A stretch of DNA of 30,434 nucleotides, taken from the IMG/VR virus record IMGVR_UViG_3300042691_045130, positions 1-30,434 of that record; one strand, given 5' to 3'. How positions within the stretch are numbered: position 1 is the stretch's first letter; every line of letters begins with the position of its first letter. The stretch is from a virus. The notes under the pieces were generated by a model. It searched no databases. It was not told where the DNA came from and worked only from the letters and a program-made list of their open reading frames with translations. Shown here piece after piece: positions 6,231 to 14,870 of the stretch. A program made the position numbers and the translations under genes.

Positions 6231-6260
6231 AAAAAAACCCCCATCCGAAGATGAGGGTTT
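6231..6260 (-). terminator. Terminator after the TonB-dependent receptor gene
   Basis: Minus strand: stem AAACCCTCATC/GATGGGGGTTT (one U-G wobble) capped by a stable C(UUCG)G tetraloop and followed by eight T. Confidence 0.9.
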
Positions 6261-6279
6261 AAAATTTTAATATTCGATA

Positions 6280-9200
6280 TTACTTACCGAAAGTATATCT
6301 AATACCTAACTGTGCACTCCATACGTCAAATACTGATGAGTTGAATTGGTAAGTTTGTTTTGCCAATACTGTTTGTCCATCAAGAATTTGAGTTGAAAGT
6401 CTGTAAGAAGGAACATTGTTCGCGTCTCTACTTACAAAGTTTAACAACTGAGGAACTGCCGCTCTTTGAGAAACACCCCACTTGTTATTAACCATGTTTC
6501 CGAAGTTAAGGATGTCAGCTCTGATTTGGAAAGTGTTTCTTTTTCCTTTGATTTTTATGAACACATCTTGAGCCACTGAAAGGTCAAATCTGTGTAACCA
6601 AGGAAGGAAAGAAGCGTTTCTTTCAGCGTACTGACCTCTTCTTGTAGAAAGGTAGTCATCTTGAGAAATAAATGATTCGAAAGCCGCTTGTTGTTCAGCT
6701 TCTGTATAAGTTCTTGTACCTACTGTTAAAGTTGAGAAACGAATGTCAGAACCATTTACAGGTACAAACATAAGTTCGTTGTCTCTAACTCTATCACCGT
6801 TAAGGTCACCCGCTACAGTGTAAGAGAATGGGTTATTTTGAGCACCTACGTAACCAATAGTGATTGTAGTTGCTCCACCGTATTTCTTACCATAATCAAA
6901 TCTATAACCTAATAAACCTACGATTCTATTCCTAACAACAAAGTCTGAAGTAGAAAGTTGTAAATCGTTGTTTCCGTTGATAGAACGAGCTGATTGCCAT
7001 GAACCACTCGCGATTGAACCAGCACTCATGTAATCTTCAGCTCTTGATGTAGTCCAAGCTGCATAACCCCAAACTCCTTTCGAAATTGGTTTTTCTAATT
7101 TCAATGTAAGAGACTTGTTGTAAGCACCTTGTTTGTTTGTTAAAACTGCTGCCATAGAAACATTATCATTTACTCTAACACCAGGGTCAGTATTTGCAAA
7201 CAATGCTCTTTTGTCAGGACCACCTAAAGTTCCTACAGGAACATCTTGGTTTGCGTTGTAGTAATGAACTGCGTTTATTGTCTTATTGTAAAGAACTTCA
7301 GCACTTGCCACTAAACCCAACCAAGGTAGTTTTTGGTCGATTGCTAAATTACTTCTCCATACTTGAGGGAACTTGTAATTTGCGTCAGTGAAAGCTAAAT
7401 CAAAAGTTGAAGGTAATGTTGGTGTTTGAGGAATAAAATATTGATTAGGATTTGTAGTAAATCCGTATTGTGATGCTTGAGCACCTGATACATCGATAAA
7501 TCCTGTTAATACACCGTTATTTCCGATTTGGTTTGATAAGAAAACAAATGGAGGTCTACCTGTGAAAATACCTGTACCACCTCTAATTTGAGTTTTCTTT
7601 TCACCTTTTAAATCATAGTTGAAACCGAAACGTGGTTCGAATAACAATTGTGTTTTCGGCATCACGCTCGTGTTTAATTTTTCACCACCACCAAATGTCA
7701 TTGATGTGATTGCAGGATTTTCAAGAGCTGTATTTCCAAGTGAAATTACGTTCGCTCTCAATCCCGTTGTTAATTTTAAATTCTTAGTAAGGTTATACTC
7801 GTCTTGAACATAAAGGTCTAAACGATTAGCTTCCAATACCTGCATTGGTTCAACCGCTCCAGGTAAAGCAGAATAACGAAACTGAAATCTCGCTGGTGCG
7901 AAAGCTGAAGGTCCTCCATTATTAGCAACTGATTGTTTAGCTGCAGTGTAGAAGTCATTCAAACTGTTGAAAATATATACACCGTTCGAAGCTGGGAAGA
8001 ATAAATTGTTTGATTGGTACATTTGATAGTTGAAACCACCCACCAAAGTGTGTTTTTCCAAATATTTTGTAACGTTGTTAGTAACGTTGAATGTCCAATA
8101 GTTCAATTTATTTCCTGGTGTGAATGGGTCAAAACCTACAGAAGTGTAAGTTGCTGAACCTTCTCTGATGTCAATTGTTGGGAACATTTGACTCATGTAA
8201 GCTCTGTCTTCAATTTGTTTGTCATAAGAGATAATCAAATTGTTGTGGAGTGTGTTTGAAAACTTAGAATTCAATTCTAATACACCTGAACGAGTATTAT
8301 CCATAATAATGTATCCACTGTTTTGGAAACTCATTGCGTTGAATTGAGTAGTTCTGTTTCCAGCACCCGCTGACTGAGAGTTAGAAATGTTAATCTCAGC
8401 GGATGAGTTGTGATTAACAAAACGTGCCATTAACTTGTGTTTTGGACTAATGTTCCAATCCAAACGAGTCATGAATTTTCTTGAATCGTTTGTGTTAGAA
8501 TAACCTTCAAAAGGACCTGTTTCATAACCTAAAGTATCTCTCATGAACTTCGAAAGTCTCACCATGTCATCGTATTTAACACGACTTACTTGTGAACCTG
8601 TCAAAGGAGAACCGGTAGAAATCCAAGTTGTGCCTGGTTCAGTTCTAACGATGCTTTCATAGTTTCCAAAAATGAATAATTTATTTTTGATGATTGGTGC
8701 ACCCAATCTAAAACCGAAAACTTTTTCATCAAATTTCTGAGCAGTTACTGTAGTTCCTCTAGCGTTGTCTCCCACATAAGTTTTTGAATTGTTTCTTTGT
8801 GTTTGATAAACACTTCCTTCAATTTCGTTAGTTCCAGAACGAGTAACAGCGTTAATACCTGCACCCACGAAACCACTTTGACGAATGTCAAAAGGAGCGA
8901 CGTTCACCTGTAATTGGTCAATCGCATCCAAAGAAATTGCTGAAGCACCTGTTCTACCACCAGCAGCCGCTGATGAACCCAAACCGAAGTTGTTGTTGAA
9001 CTGAGAACCGTCGATTGTAAAATTATTCAATCGAGAATCCTGTGCTCCAAAAGAACGACCATCACCAAAAGGATTGTATTTGGTAATTCCGTCAATTGTT
9101 CTTGCACCCGTAATTGGAATTGTAGTTAGTTCTCTACGTCCGAATTGTTGAGCTGCCCCTGTTTTGTCTTTTGAGAATAAATTGTTTCTCGTTCCAACAA

Positions 9201-9555
9201 TAGTAACTTCTTTCAACTCTTTTGATTCAGAAATAAGAGTTACGTCAACATTACTTGTAACCCCAAGAAGAGTGTTGATGTCAGTTAGTTCAGCTTTTCT
9301 GTAGCCTACGTAACTAACGTGAATAAGATAAGGTCCTCCTACACGTACAGCCGGAATTGAGTAGACACCCGTTTTGTTTGTGGTTGCACGGTATTCTGAA
9401 CCTGTTGGTTGGTGTACCGCATGAACTGTAGCACCTACCAAAGTCTCACCTTTTTCATTTTTAACTACACCTGACAGGGAAGAAGTTGTAATCTGCCCGA
9501 AAGATGTGATTGTCACGAATAAGGTTAAAAGTGACATCAAGATTGCTTTTTTCAT
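6280..9555 (-). CDS. TonB-dependent outer-membrane receptor (Oar-like)
   Basis: This 1091-aa protein is a complete TonB-dependent receptor. A signal peptide (1-21, ending FGQ) leads to a carboxypeptidase-regulatory-like domain (about 25-110: SLSGVVKNEKGETLVGATV, then NKTGVYSIP). A possible TonB box LKEVTIVG (114-121), a plug domain (about 130-245, with IDGSQF and INAVTRSGTNE) and a long beta-barrel ending in the aromatic strand LGIRYTFGK follow. Family members import large substrates across the outer membrane using host TonB/ExbBD energy. It is much longer than other genes in this region and resembles host receptors in full, with no frameshift, so it looks like a functional acquisition from a Bacteroidota host. 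A role in uptake, or in altering the cell surface against other phages, is inference. A terminator and promoter motif lie directly upstream. Confidence 0.92.
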   Translation of the reverse strand: MKKAILMSLLTLFVTITSFGQITTSSLSGVVKNEKGETLVGATVHAVHQPTGSEYRATTNKTGVYSIPAVRVGGPYLIHVSYVGYRKAELTDINTLLGVTSNVDVTLISESKELKEVTIVGTRNNLFSKDKTGAAQQFGRRELTTIPITGARTIDGITKYNPFGDGRSFGAQDSRLNNFTIDGSQFNNNFGLGSSAAAGGRTGASAISLDAIDQLQVNVAPFDIRQSGFVGAGINAVTRSGTNEIEGSVYQTQRNNSKTYVGDNARGTTVTAQKFDEKVFGFRLGAPIIKNKLFIFGNYESIVRTEPGTTWISTGSPLTGSQVSRVKYDDMVRLSKFMRDTLGYETGPFEGYSNTNDSRKFMTRLDWNISPKHKLMARFVNHNSSAEINISNSQSAGAGNRTTQFNAMSFQNSGYIIMDNTRSGVLELNSKFSNTLHNNLIISYDKQIEDRAYMSQMFPTIDIREGSATYTSVGFDPFTPGNKLNYWTFNVTNNVTKYLEKHTLVGGFNYQMYQSNNLFFPASNGVYIFNSLNDFYTAAKQSVANNGGPSAFAPARFQFRYSALPGAVEPMQVLEANRLDLYVQDEYNLTKNLKLTTGLRANVISLGNTALENPAITSMTFGGGEKLNTSVMPKTQLLFEPRFGFNYDLKGEKKTQIRGGTGIFTGRPPFVFLSNQIGNNGVLTGFIDVSGAQASQYGFTTNPNQYFIPQTPTLPSTFDLAFTDANYKFPQVWRSNLAIDQKLPWLGLVASAEVLYNKTINAVHYYNANQDVPVGTLGGPDKRALFANTDPGVRVNDNVSMAAVLTNKQGAYNKSLTLKLEKPISKGVWGYAAWTTSRAEDYMSAGSIASGSWQSARSINGNNDLQLSTSDFVVRNRIVGLLGYRFDYGKKYGGATTITIGYVGAQNNPFSYTVAGDLNGDRVRDNELMFVPVNGSDIRFSTLTVGTRTYTEAEQQAAFESFISQDDYLSTRRGQYAERNASFLPWLHRFDLSVAQDVFIKIKGKRNTFQIRADILNFGNMVNNKWGVSQRAAVPQLLNFVSRDANNVPSYRLSTQILDGQTVLAKQTYQFNSSVFDVWSAQLGIRYTFGK

Positions 9556-9575
9556 TGCTTTTTTGTTTATTGGTT

Positions 9576-9583
9576 TATAAATA
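9576..9583 (-). promoter_or_regulatory. TATTTATA motif of the TonB receptor gene
   Basis: A perfect minus-strand copy 20 nt before the ATG at 9555. Its first T belongs to the T-run of the terminator at 9584-9616, giving a fused terminator-promoter unit. Confidence 0.5.
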
Positions 9584-9616
9584 AAAAAATCCCGAGGACG
9601 CTAAGCCAACGGGATT
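9584..9616 (-). terminator. Terminator or attenuator ahead of the TonB receptor gene
   Basis: Minus strand: AATCCCG/CGGGATT (9610-9616 with 9588-9594), 15-nt loop, then a T-run. A 19-codon frame ends inside the loop, so a ribosome terminating there could block the hairpin. Confidence 0.65.
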
Positions 9617-9660
9617 CCGATATTACAAGTTTTGAAGTTCGTCAGTAAATAATATTTCAT
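9601..9660 (-). CDS. Possible 19-aa leader peptide upstream of the TonB receptor
   Basis: An ATG-to-TAG frame encoding a 19-residue peptide starting MKYYLLTNFK. It has GGAGAG 7 nt before the ATG, one of the few Shine-Dalgarno-like sequences in the window. The stop codon lies in the loop of the terminator at 9584-9616, and the last codons form the 5' arm of that hairpin. This is the geometry of a translation-coupled attenuator. It may instead be a very small phage protein. Confidence 0.35.
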   Translation of the reverse strand: MKYYLLTNFKTCNIGIPLA

Positions 9661-9744
9661 AAAATTGCTCTCCGACTAAAATAAGTATGGTCTTAATTTC
9701 CAAAGTCGTCTAAATAATATTAATAAATCTTTAACAAGTCAAAT

Positions 9745-9771
9745 AAAAAACCCCGAGAGTTTCTCGGGGTT
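9745..9771 (-). terminator. tmRNA terminator
   Basis: Minus strand: 10-bp stem AACCCCGAGA/TCTCGGGGTT followed by six T, starting 9 nt after the mature tmRNA 3' end. Confidence 0.92.
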
Positions 9772-9780
9772 AATCTGCTG

Positions 9781-10173
9781 TGGAGAAGACGGGAGTCGAA
9801 CCCGTGTCTTGTTCGCGACAACTATAAGTGACTACACGTTTATTACAACATTGTTTCTCAATGTTCCGAAATATTAGGTTTGATATATGTGAGAAACCCA
9901 CCTACAAACAACTTGGTCTCAGAATTATTTTAAACGAGCTCTGACCTGTGACCCGTATATTGGACTTCTGTTCCTAGGTTAATGTCCTAACCGACCCGAG
10001 TGTCGTGACTTAAATTAAGCAACAACAGTAGCTTCTTCAGCGATTAAACCGATAGCAGCCATCTTAGCAAAAGTATTGCCATTTGTTTTTTCAAATCAGT
10101 TGATAAAGGAGTTAACTCAGCTCCTACGTGCCACCTATAACTACACACGCCAATCAATTGCCATGACTTCCCC
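9781..10173 (-). ncRNA. ssrA: tmRNA with an atypical tag
   Basis: A 393-nt tmRNA that rescues stalled ribosomes and tags nascent chains for proteolysis. The tRNA-like ends pair as GGGGAAG/CTTCTCC with discriminator A at 9781, and the T arm CGGGTTCGACTCCCG is typical; CCA is not encoded. Helix P2 pairs TATAGGTGGC..ACGT with ACGTGTAGTCACTTATA. The tag frame ends at TAA 10015-10017 and reads AIGLIAEEATVVA at its C-terminal end. If the resume codon is GCT at 10066-10068 the tag is AKMAAIGLIAEEATVVA; GCT at 10057 is an alternative. It ends in VVA instead of the common LAA. Phage-encoded tmRNAs are known in some large phages and mycobacteriophages. The promoter at 10194-10224 is of host type. Confidence 0.94.
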
Positions 10174-10193
10174 AATATTTTCAAAGAACACAA

Positions 10194-10224
10194 CAAAGAT
10201 ATACATAAATATTAAATTTCCAAA
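10194..10224 (-). promoter_or_regulatory. Bacteroidota-type promoter of the tmRNA
   Basis: The minus strand has TTTGG (10220-10224) and TATCTTTG (10194-10201) with 19 nt between the TTG and the -7 element, matching the Bacteroidota primary sigma consensus TTTG-N19-TAnnTTTG. Transcription would start about 15-20 nt before the mature tmRNA 5' end. It points to expression by unmodified host polymerase. Confidence 0.7.
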
Positions 10225-10233
10225 TTAAAAGTC

Positions 10234-10241
10234 TATTTATA
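10234..10241 (+). promoter_or_regulatory. TATTTATA motif of the gene at 10246
   Basis: A perfect plus-strand octamer with 4 nt to the ATG at 10246. Divergent to the tmRNA promoter. Confidence 0.5.
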
Positions 10242-10245
10242 CGAT

Positions 10246-11292
10246 ATGGAACCAGGAGATAGTTTTTTTGCTTTAAGAAAATTTGTAAAAGGAAAAATTA
10301 ATCAGTATGAATTGGAAGGGGCGGATAAGTCCATTGGAAGAGTTATTGCGAGTAGGGAAAATCCTGCTTTGTCAAAAGTTATTATAGAATTCACAGACAT
10401 GAATGAGTTTGGAAAAATTATTGGTTTGGATGATGATGATATTTGGTTCGAACAGGCAATTAACAATCCGTACAATACTTACGATATTCAAGATTCAAGT
10501 GCATCCGAACAAGATTTTTTAGACGGGTATGGTCCTTGGTACAATTTCGATTCAGATAATAAAGAACTTTTACAAAGAATATCCAAACTTATATATAGTA
10601 AAAAATTTGACTACGAGGATGAAGAAGACAGAGCTGGTTTTGCAGTGTTTTTAGAAAAGTATTATCCCCGAGAGATTGGCTCAATAGTGATTGATTGGAC
10701 CCACGAAAAAAATATTGAAATAAGACACGTTGCATCTGAACATGTAAATTCGGAATTGAATAATTTTTTAGGGGATTTTGGTTTTCAGAGACATGGAGAT
10801 GGAATCAAAACAACTGTGGGTGATTTAATATCAAATTTCATTCAATATAATGTTCCACACGTGTCAATCAAAAAATTACTGAAAACTATATTCCAAGATT
10901 CCAATAGAACAATTGGTGGATGGGATGAAGATAGGTTTGAATATCAAGATGATGATGTATTCGACAATGAAAGTTTTAATAAAGAAGCAAATAGGTCGTT
11001 GGAAAAAATTTTGGAGAGAATTGAAGAAGATTATGAATCAGGTGATTCTAACACCTTTATGGATATGATTGATAGGGTTACAAAAAAACATAAAATCGGT
11101 ATATGGTATGAAATACCAAAAGGGTCGGATTTAATTTTTAGAATCGATGGTTTTGATAGGGAAACAAAAAAAATTGACATATCTTTGAAAAAGAAGAAAG
11201 GGATGTCGGGTATAAATAAATTCAAAATTTCTGAAGACGGTTTCAACAAATTACTTTATCAACCAGAATTATTTAATTTGGTTGAATTGTAA
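10246..11292 (+). CDS. Hypothetical acidic protein
   Basis: This 348-aa protein is rich in Asp and Glu with no signal peptide or membrane helix. The N-terminal 70 residues could form a small beta-domain (SIGRVIASRENPALSKVIIEF). An acidic helical middle (about 90-260) and a C-terminal beta-rich stretch with KKKKGMSG follow. No family or catalytic motif recognised. It begins 4 nt after a TATTTATA motif and ends 20 nt before the M20-like peptidase start, so the two may be co-expressed. Confidence 0.65.
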   Translation: MEPGDSFFALRKFVKGKINQYELEGADKSIGRVIASRENPALSKVIIEFTDMNEFGKIIGLDDDDIWFEQAINNPYNTYDIQDSSASEQDFLDGYGPWYNFDSDNKELLQRISKLIYSKKFDYEDEEDRAGFAVFLEKYYPREIGSIVIDWTHEKNIEIRHVASEHVNSELNNFLGDFGFQRHGDGIKTTVGDLISNFIQYNVPHVSIKKLLKTIFQDSNRTIGGWDEDRFEYQDDDVFDNESFNKEANRSLEKILERIEEDYESGDSNTFMDMIDRVTKKHKIGIWYEIPKGSDLIFRIDGFDRETKKIDISLKKKKGMSGINKFKISEDGFNKLLYQPELFNLVEL

Positions 11293-11312
11293 TTTTGTCA
11301 TATATTTGCAGT

Positions 11313-12158
11313 ATGACAAAAAGTTTAGAGTTACTCAAAGAAGTTTTAAGTGTTCCAACACACACATACAAAGAAGATTTAATGGTTCTTTATCTAACCA
11401 AATGGTTGGAAGAAAATCAAATCGAATATTATCTCGATGAAAAAAATAATGTGTATGCAACAAAGAAACCGGTTGGGGATTTACCTGAAGGTTTTTATTT
11501 CCCTTGTGTAATATCTCACACAGACACTGTACACAAACTTGACACGATTAACGTTGTTGAAGAAAATCTTCCAAATGCTCAAGGAGCACTCAAATTATCT
11601 TTAAAGGCATATAACGACCAAGGTAATCCCACTGGTATAGGTGGAGATGATAAATGCGGAGTGTTTGCATGTCTTACATTACTCAAAGAACTTCCATATT
11701 TGAAAGCAGCGTTTTTCGTTTCTGAAGAAACAGGTTGTCACGGTTCAAGAAACGCAGACCCTGAATTTTTCGAAAATGTTGGATATGGAATTCAGTTTGA
11801 CGCACCTGAAAACTGGATGATTACTGAAAAATGTTTCGGTCAAATTCTATTCGATAGAGATACGGACTTTTTTAAGGCGTGTGACAAAGTACTAACTGAA
11901 GGTATGGTCCCAACGGATATGGAATATATGGTCCATCCATATACAGATGTTTATGCCTTGAGAGGAAAGTTTGATTTTTCTTGTATTAATTTCTCAATAG
12001 GGTACTATGATTACCACACAAAAAATGAATACGTTGTTGTGGAAGATGTTTACAATGGAATCGATATGGGAAGAAAAATGATTGAAGAACTTGGGTACAA
12101 ACTACATTTTAAAAAGGCTAAGGAATATAGTTACAACCAAAACCCTTATAAGGTTTAG
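11313..12158 (+). CDS. M20/M42-like zinc peptidase
   Basis: This 281-aa metallopeptidase has the dinuclear zinc signature of the MH clan: ISHTDTV (His69, Asp71), GIGGDDKCG (bridging Asp112 or 113), SEETG (catalytic Glu138, zinc Glu139), a possible Asp163, and His235 in DYHTKNEY. Relatives (peptidase T, M42 aminopeptidases, M20 deacylases) trim peptides or amides. At 281 residues it is shorter than typical M20 proteins (about 370-450), suggesting the dimerisation (lid) domain is missing or reduced. The start was set at the second in-frame Met (11313), since TATATTTGC, a Bacteroidota -7 element, lies just before it. The gene is convergent with, and overlaps by 4 nt, the HExxH protease gene. It could finish degradation of Clp-generated peptides (inference). 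Confidence 0.82.
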   Translation: MTKSLELLKEVLSVPTHTYKEDLMVLYLTKWLEENQIEYYLDEKNNVYATKKPVGDLPEGFYFPCVISHTDTVHKLDTINVVEENLPNAQGALKLSLKAYNDQGNPTGIGGDDKCGVFACLTLLKELPYLKAAFFVSEETGCHGSRNADPEFFENVGYGIQFDAPENWMITEKCFGQILFDRDTDFFKACDKVLTEGMVPTDMEYMVHPYTDVYALRGKFDFSCINFSIGYYDYHTKNEYVVVEDVYNGIDMGRKMIEELGYKLHFKKAKEYSYNQNPYKV

Positions 12159-12763
12159 ATAAAGTTTTCTAATCTTTCAATATGTGTTTTAACCATCGGG
12201 TGGTCTTGAATATCATTAAATTCACCACCCGATTTTTTTATATGTCGAATTGTGTCTACAATTGACCTGAGGGACATCTGAACACTTTTTGACATCGATG
12301 GATATTGTTCGATATAGTGTGATAAATTGAACTGCCCTTTGGCAAACCAAATGGGTATTTCTAATTTAATAACTAATTTGGCAATCATATTTTTTGCAAA
12401 CTGGTCTGCATCCAGTTCCATTTCCCAGTATTGATTATATAGTTTTTCAAAATCCTCCAAATCATAATCGGTTAAGGGATTATCCATCTTAATATCTCGG
12501 ATTTGTTTTTCGTGACGTATTTCGTGAAATATGGTATAAAGAAAATCACCAATTGTTCTCATGTTCATTGGCGAACAAATGATTACTTGTTCTTTGGTTC
12601 TTACCCCACTGAAACCGGTTCCACATGAATTCAAAAACTTGATTGTGATTTTGTTTTTATTAATATAATCAACAACAAATTTTTCGATAATGTCAACTTT
12701 TGATTTAAATTCATCAGGAAACTGTTCTTTGAACTGACCTAATAATCTTGAAAAATTACTCAT
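12155..12763 (-). CDS. HExxH zinc metalloprotease-like protein
   Basis: This 202-aa protein contains FHEIRHEKQ (His80, Glu81, His84), the HExxH zinc-protease motif, and ELDAD (Glu116 to Asp120), about 32 residues later, fitting the third ligand Glu of gluzincins such as the ImmA/IrrE (M78) type. No signal peptide, so it is cytoplasmic. It has no helix-turn-helix domain of the ImmA/IrrE regulators. It lies downstream of the ClpC-like gene behind a terminator and with its own TATTTATA motif only 3 nt before the start. Substrate unknown. Confidence 0.72.
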   Translation of the reverse strand: MSNFSRLLGQFKEQFPDEFKSKVDIIEKFVVDYINKNKITIKFLNSCGTGFSGVRTKEQVIICSPMNMRTIGDFLYTIFHEIRHEKQIRDIKMDNPLTDYDLEDFEKLYNQYWEMELDADQFAKNMIAKLVIKLEIPIWFAKGQFNLSHYIEQYPSMSKSVQMSLRSIVDTIRHIKKSGGEFNDIQDHPMVKTHIERLENFI

Positions 12764-12766
12764 ACT

Positions 12767-12774
12767 TATAAATA
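12767..12774 (-). promoter_or_regulatory. TATTTATA motif of the HExxH protease gene
   Basis: The minus strand reads TGTATTTATAAGT then ATG: 3 nt between octamer and start codon. The terminator T-run of the ClpC-like gene touches it (12776-12782). If this is a -10 element the mRNA must be leaderless. Confidence 0.55.
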
Positions 12775-12775
12775 C

Positions 12776-12801
12776 AAAAAAAGGGGGAATATCCCCCTTT
12801 T
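12776..12801 (-). terminator. Terminator after the ClpC-like gene
   Basis: Minus strand: AAAGGGGG/CCCCCTTT stem with loop ATATT and a T-run, 4 nt after the ClpC stop codon. Confidence 0.9.
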
Positions 12802-12804
12802 CTA

Positions 12805-14820
12805 TTATCTTCCTTTCTTAACAACCTTAACAGTATCTTCTTCTACTTTGACAATATAGTTTTTTCCTTCTACTAATTTGTCGGTCAAAACTTCTTCTGA
12901 AATCAAATCCTCGACTTTATCTTGGATTGCTCGTTTGAGAGGTCTTGCACCATATAGTTCATCGAATCCAACTTTTGCGAGATGTTCAGTCAAGGTCTCA
13001 TCGTATGTGATTTTATAATTCATTTCGTTGAGACGTGAGATTAACTTATCAAGTTCAATCTTAGTGATTTTTTTAATATCATCTTGACTAAGAGAGTTGA
13101 ATACAATTGTATCGTCAATACGATTCAAAAACTCAGGAGAGAAGAAATTTTTCATTTCCTTCATCAATACTTGTTTCTTGGCCTCTTCATTACTATAAGT
13201 GCTAGAACCAAACCCAATACCTGTTCCAAAATCTTGTAATTTCTTTACACCGAGGTTTGATGTCAAAATAATCAAGGTATTTTTGAAATTGATTTTACGA
13301 CCTAAGCTGTCAGTTACATGTCCATCATCTAAAATTTGAAGAAGAATTGTGAACACATCTTTGTGCGCCTTTTCAACTTCGTCGAAAAGAATAACTGAGT
13401 ATGGTTTATTTTTTACCTTTTCAGTCAACTGTCCACCTTCTTCGTAACCTACGTAACCTGGAGGAGCACCTACTAATTTAGATACGGTATGTTTTTCTTG
13501 ATATTCACTCATATCAACTCTGATTAGGGAGTCTTCACTTCCAAACATTTCTTTTGCCAATTGTTTAGCTAAGTGAGTTTTACCCACACCTGTCGAACCC
13601 AAGAAAACAAATGAACCGATGGGACGATTTGGGTCTTTGATACCAAGTCTGTTTCTTTTGATTGCCTTAGCAATTTTCCTAACAGCATCGTCTTGTCCAA
13701 TGACTTTACCTATTAATTCCTTATCCAAATTGACAAGAGCTTTAGTGTCATCAACACTCATTTTATTCACAGGGATTTTGGTCATAGAAGAAACCACATC
13801 ATACACATCCTCAACGGAAATTTGTTGTTTGTTGTTAATCATTTCTTCTTCGAATTTCTTCTTCTCAGTATCCAATTTGTCCAACAATTTCTTTTCCTTA
13901 TCGCGTAACTGTGCCGCTTGTTCGTAGTTCTGTTTTTTTACTACATCAACTTTTAACTGACGTATTTCAGCCGCCTTCTTTTTCAATTCTTCGATTGATT
14001 CAGGGACCTTGAGTTCTGTCTGCATTCTTGCACCTACTTCATCCAAGATGTCGAATGCTTTATCAGGGAATTCACGGTCGGTGATGTATCGGTCTGCAAG
14101 TTTAACACATGATTCGATGACCTCATCCGAATATGAAACCTTGTGATAACTTTCATATTTCTCACGGATGTTTTTGAGAATTTGGATTGTTTCAACAACT
14201 GTTGATGGGTCAACAACAACTTTTTGGAATCTACGCTCTAGTGCCCCGTCTTTTTCTATATTCTTTCGGAATTCATCGAGGGTTGTAGCACCGATAATTT
14301 GAATCTCACCGCGTGAAAGAGCGGGTTTGAAAATATTGGAACCATCCATAGACCCCGCCGAGTTACCAGAACCAACCAATGTGTGTACTTCATCAATGAA
14401 TACAACAACGTTCGGATTGGATTGTAGTTCTTCGATGATAACTTTCATTCTTTCCTCAAATTGGCCGCGATATTTTGTTCCTGCGACAACAGAGGTAAGG
14501 TCTAAGTTTACGATACGTTTGTCAACTAAGTTACGGGGACAATCACCACTTACAATTTTCATTGCCAGTCCCTCAACAATTGCGGTTTTACCACAACCTG
14601 GTTCTCCGATAATAATTGGATTGTTCTTTTTTCTTCTTGAAAGAATTTGTGCAATTCTCAAGATTTCTCTGTCGCGACCTATAACTGGGTCCAACTTACC
14701 TTGTTCTGCGAGCTTATTTAAGTCTCGACTAAAATTATCCAACACAGGGGTTGGACTGTCTGATGATTGTTTTTGTTTCTTGCTCATCATTTTTTCGTCG
14801 TCATCCATTAAATCATTCAT
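12805..14820 (-). CDS. ClpC-like AAA+ unfoldase lacking the N-domain
   Basis: This 671-aa Hsp100 ATPase has two AAA+ modules. D1 shows Walker A GEPGCGKT (72-79), Walker B VFIDE (140-144) and arginine finger LERRF (194-198). D2 shows GSTGVGKT (408-415), ILFDE (477-481), arginine finger NRIDD (566-570) and GARPLKRAIQ. Between them lies a UVR-like coiled coil (about 295-330: KKQNYEQAAQLRDKEKKLL), typical of ClpC. The double Clp_N repeat of host ClpC (about 140 residues) is replaced by a 28-residue Asp/Met/Lys-rich tail. Residues 535-537 are IGF, the tripeptide that docks into ClpP, so it probably feeds host ClpP rather than acting as a ClpB disaggregase. It is divergent from the Hsp20 gene. Loss of the N-domain should change adaptor and substrate choice (inference). 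Confidence 0.93.
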   Translation of the reverse strand: MNDLMDDDEKMMSKKQKQSSDSPTPVLDNFSRDLNKLAEQGKLDPVIGRDREILRIAQILSRRKKNNPIIIGEPGCGKTAIVEGLAMKIVSGDCPRNLVDKRIVNLDLTSVVAGTKYRGQFEERMKVIIEELQSNPNVVVFIDEVHTLVGSGNSAGSMDGSNIFKPALSRGEIQIIGATTLDEFRKNIEKDGALERRFQKVVVDPSTVVETIQILKNIREKYESYHKVSYSDEVIESCVKLADRYITDREFPDKAFDILDEVGARMQTELKVPESIEELKKKAAEIRQLKVDVVKKQNYEQAAQLRDKEKKLLDKLDTEKKKFEEEMINNKQQISVEDVYDVVSSMTKIPVNKMSVDDTKALVNLDKELIGKVIGQDDAVRKIAKAIKRNRLGIKDPNRPIGSFVFLGSTGVGKTHLAKQLAKEMFGSEDSLIRVDMSEYQEKHTVSKLVGAPPGYVGYEEGGQLTEKVKNKPYSVILFDEVEKAHKDVFTILLQILDDGHVTDSLGRKINFKNTLIILTSNLGVKKLQDFGTGIGFGSSTYSNEEAKKQVLMKEMKNFFSPEFLNRIDDTIVFNSLSQDDIKKITKIELDKLISRLNEMNYKITYDETLTEHLAKVGFDELYGARPLKRAIQDKVEDLISEEVLTDKLVEGKNYIVKVEEDTVKVVKKGR

Positions 14821-14870
14821 AGTAGATATTTTTACAAATTAACATCAAATTTGAGACACAAACAAATGTT

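Noticed and set aside
9617-9744. Cobalamin riboswitch before the TonB receptor
   Set aside because: No GCCACTG box or other conserved B12-box sequence is present.
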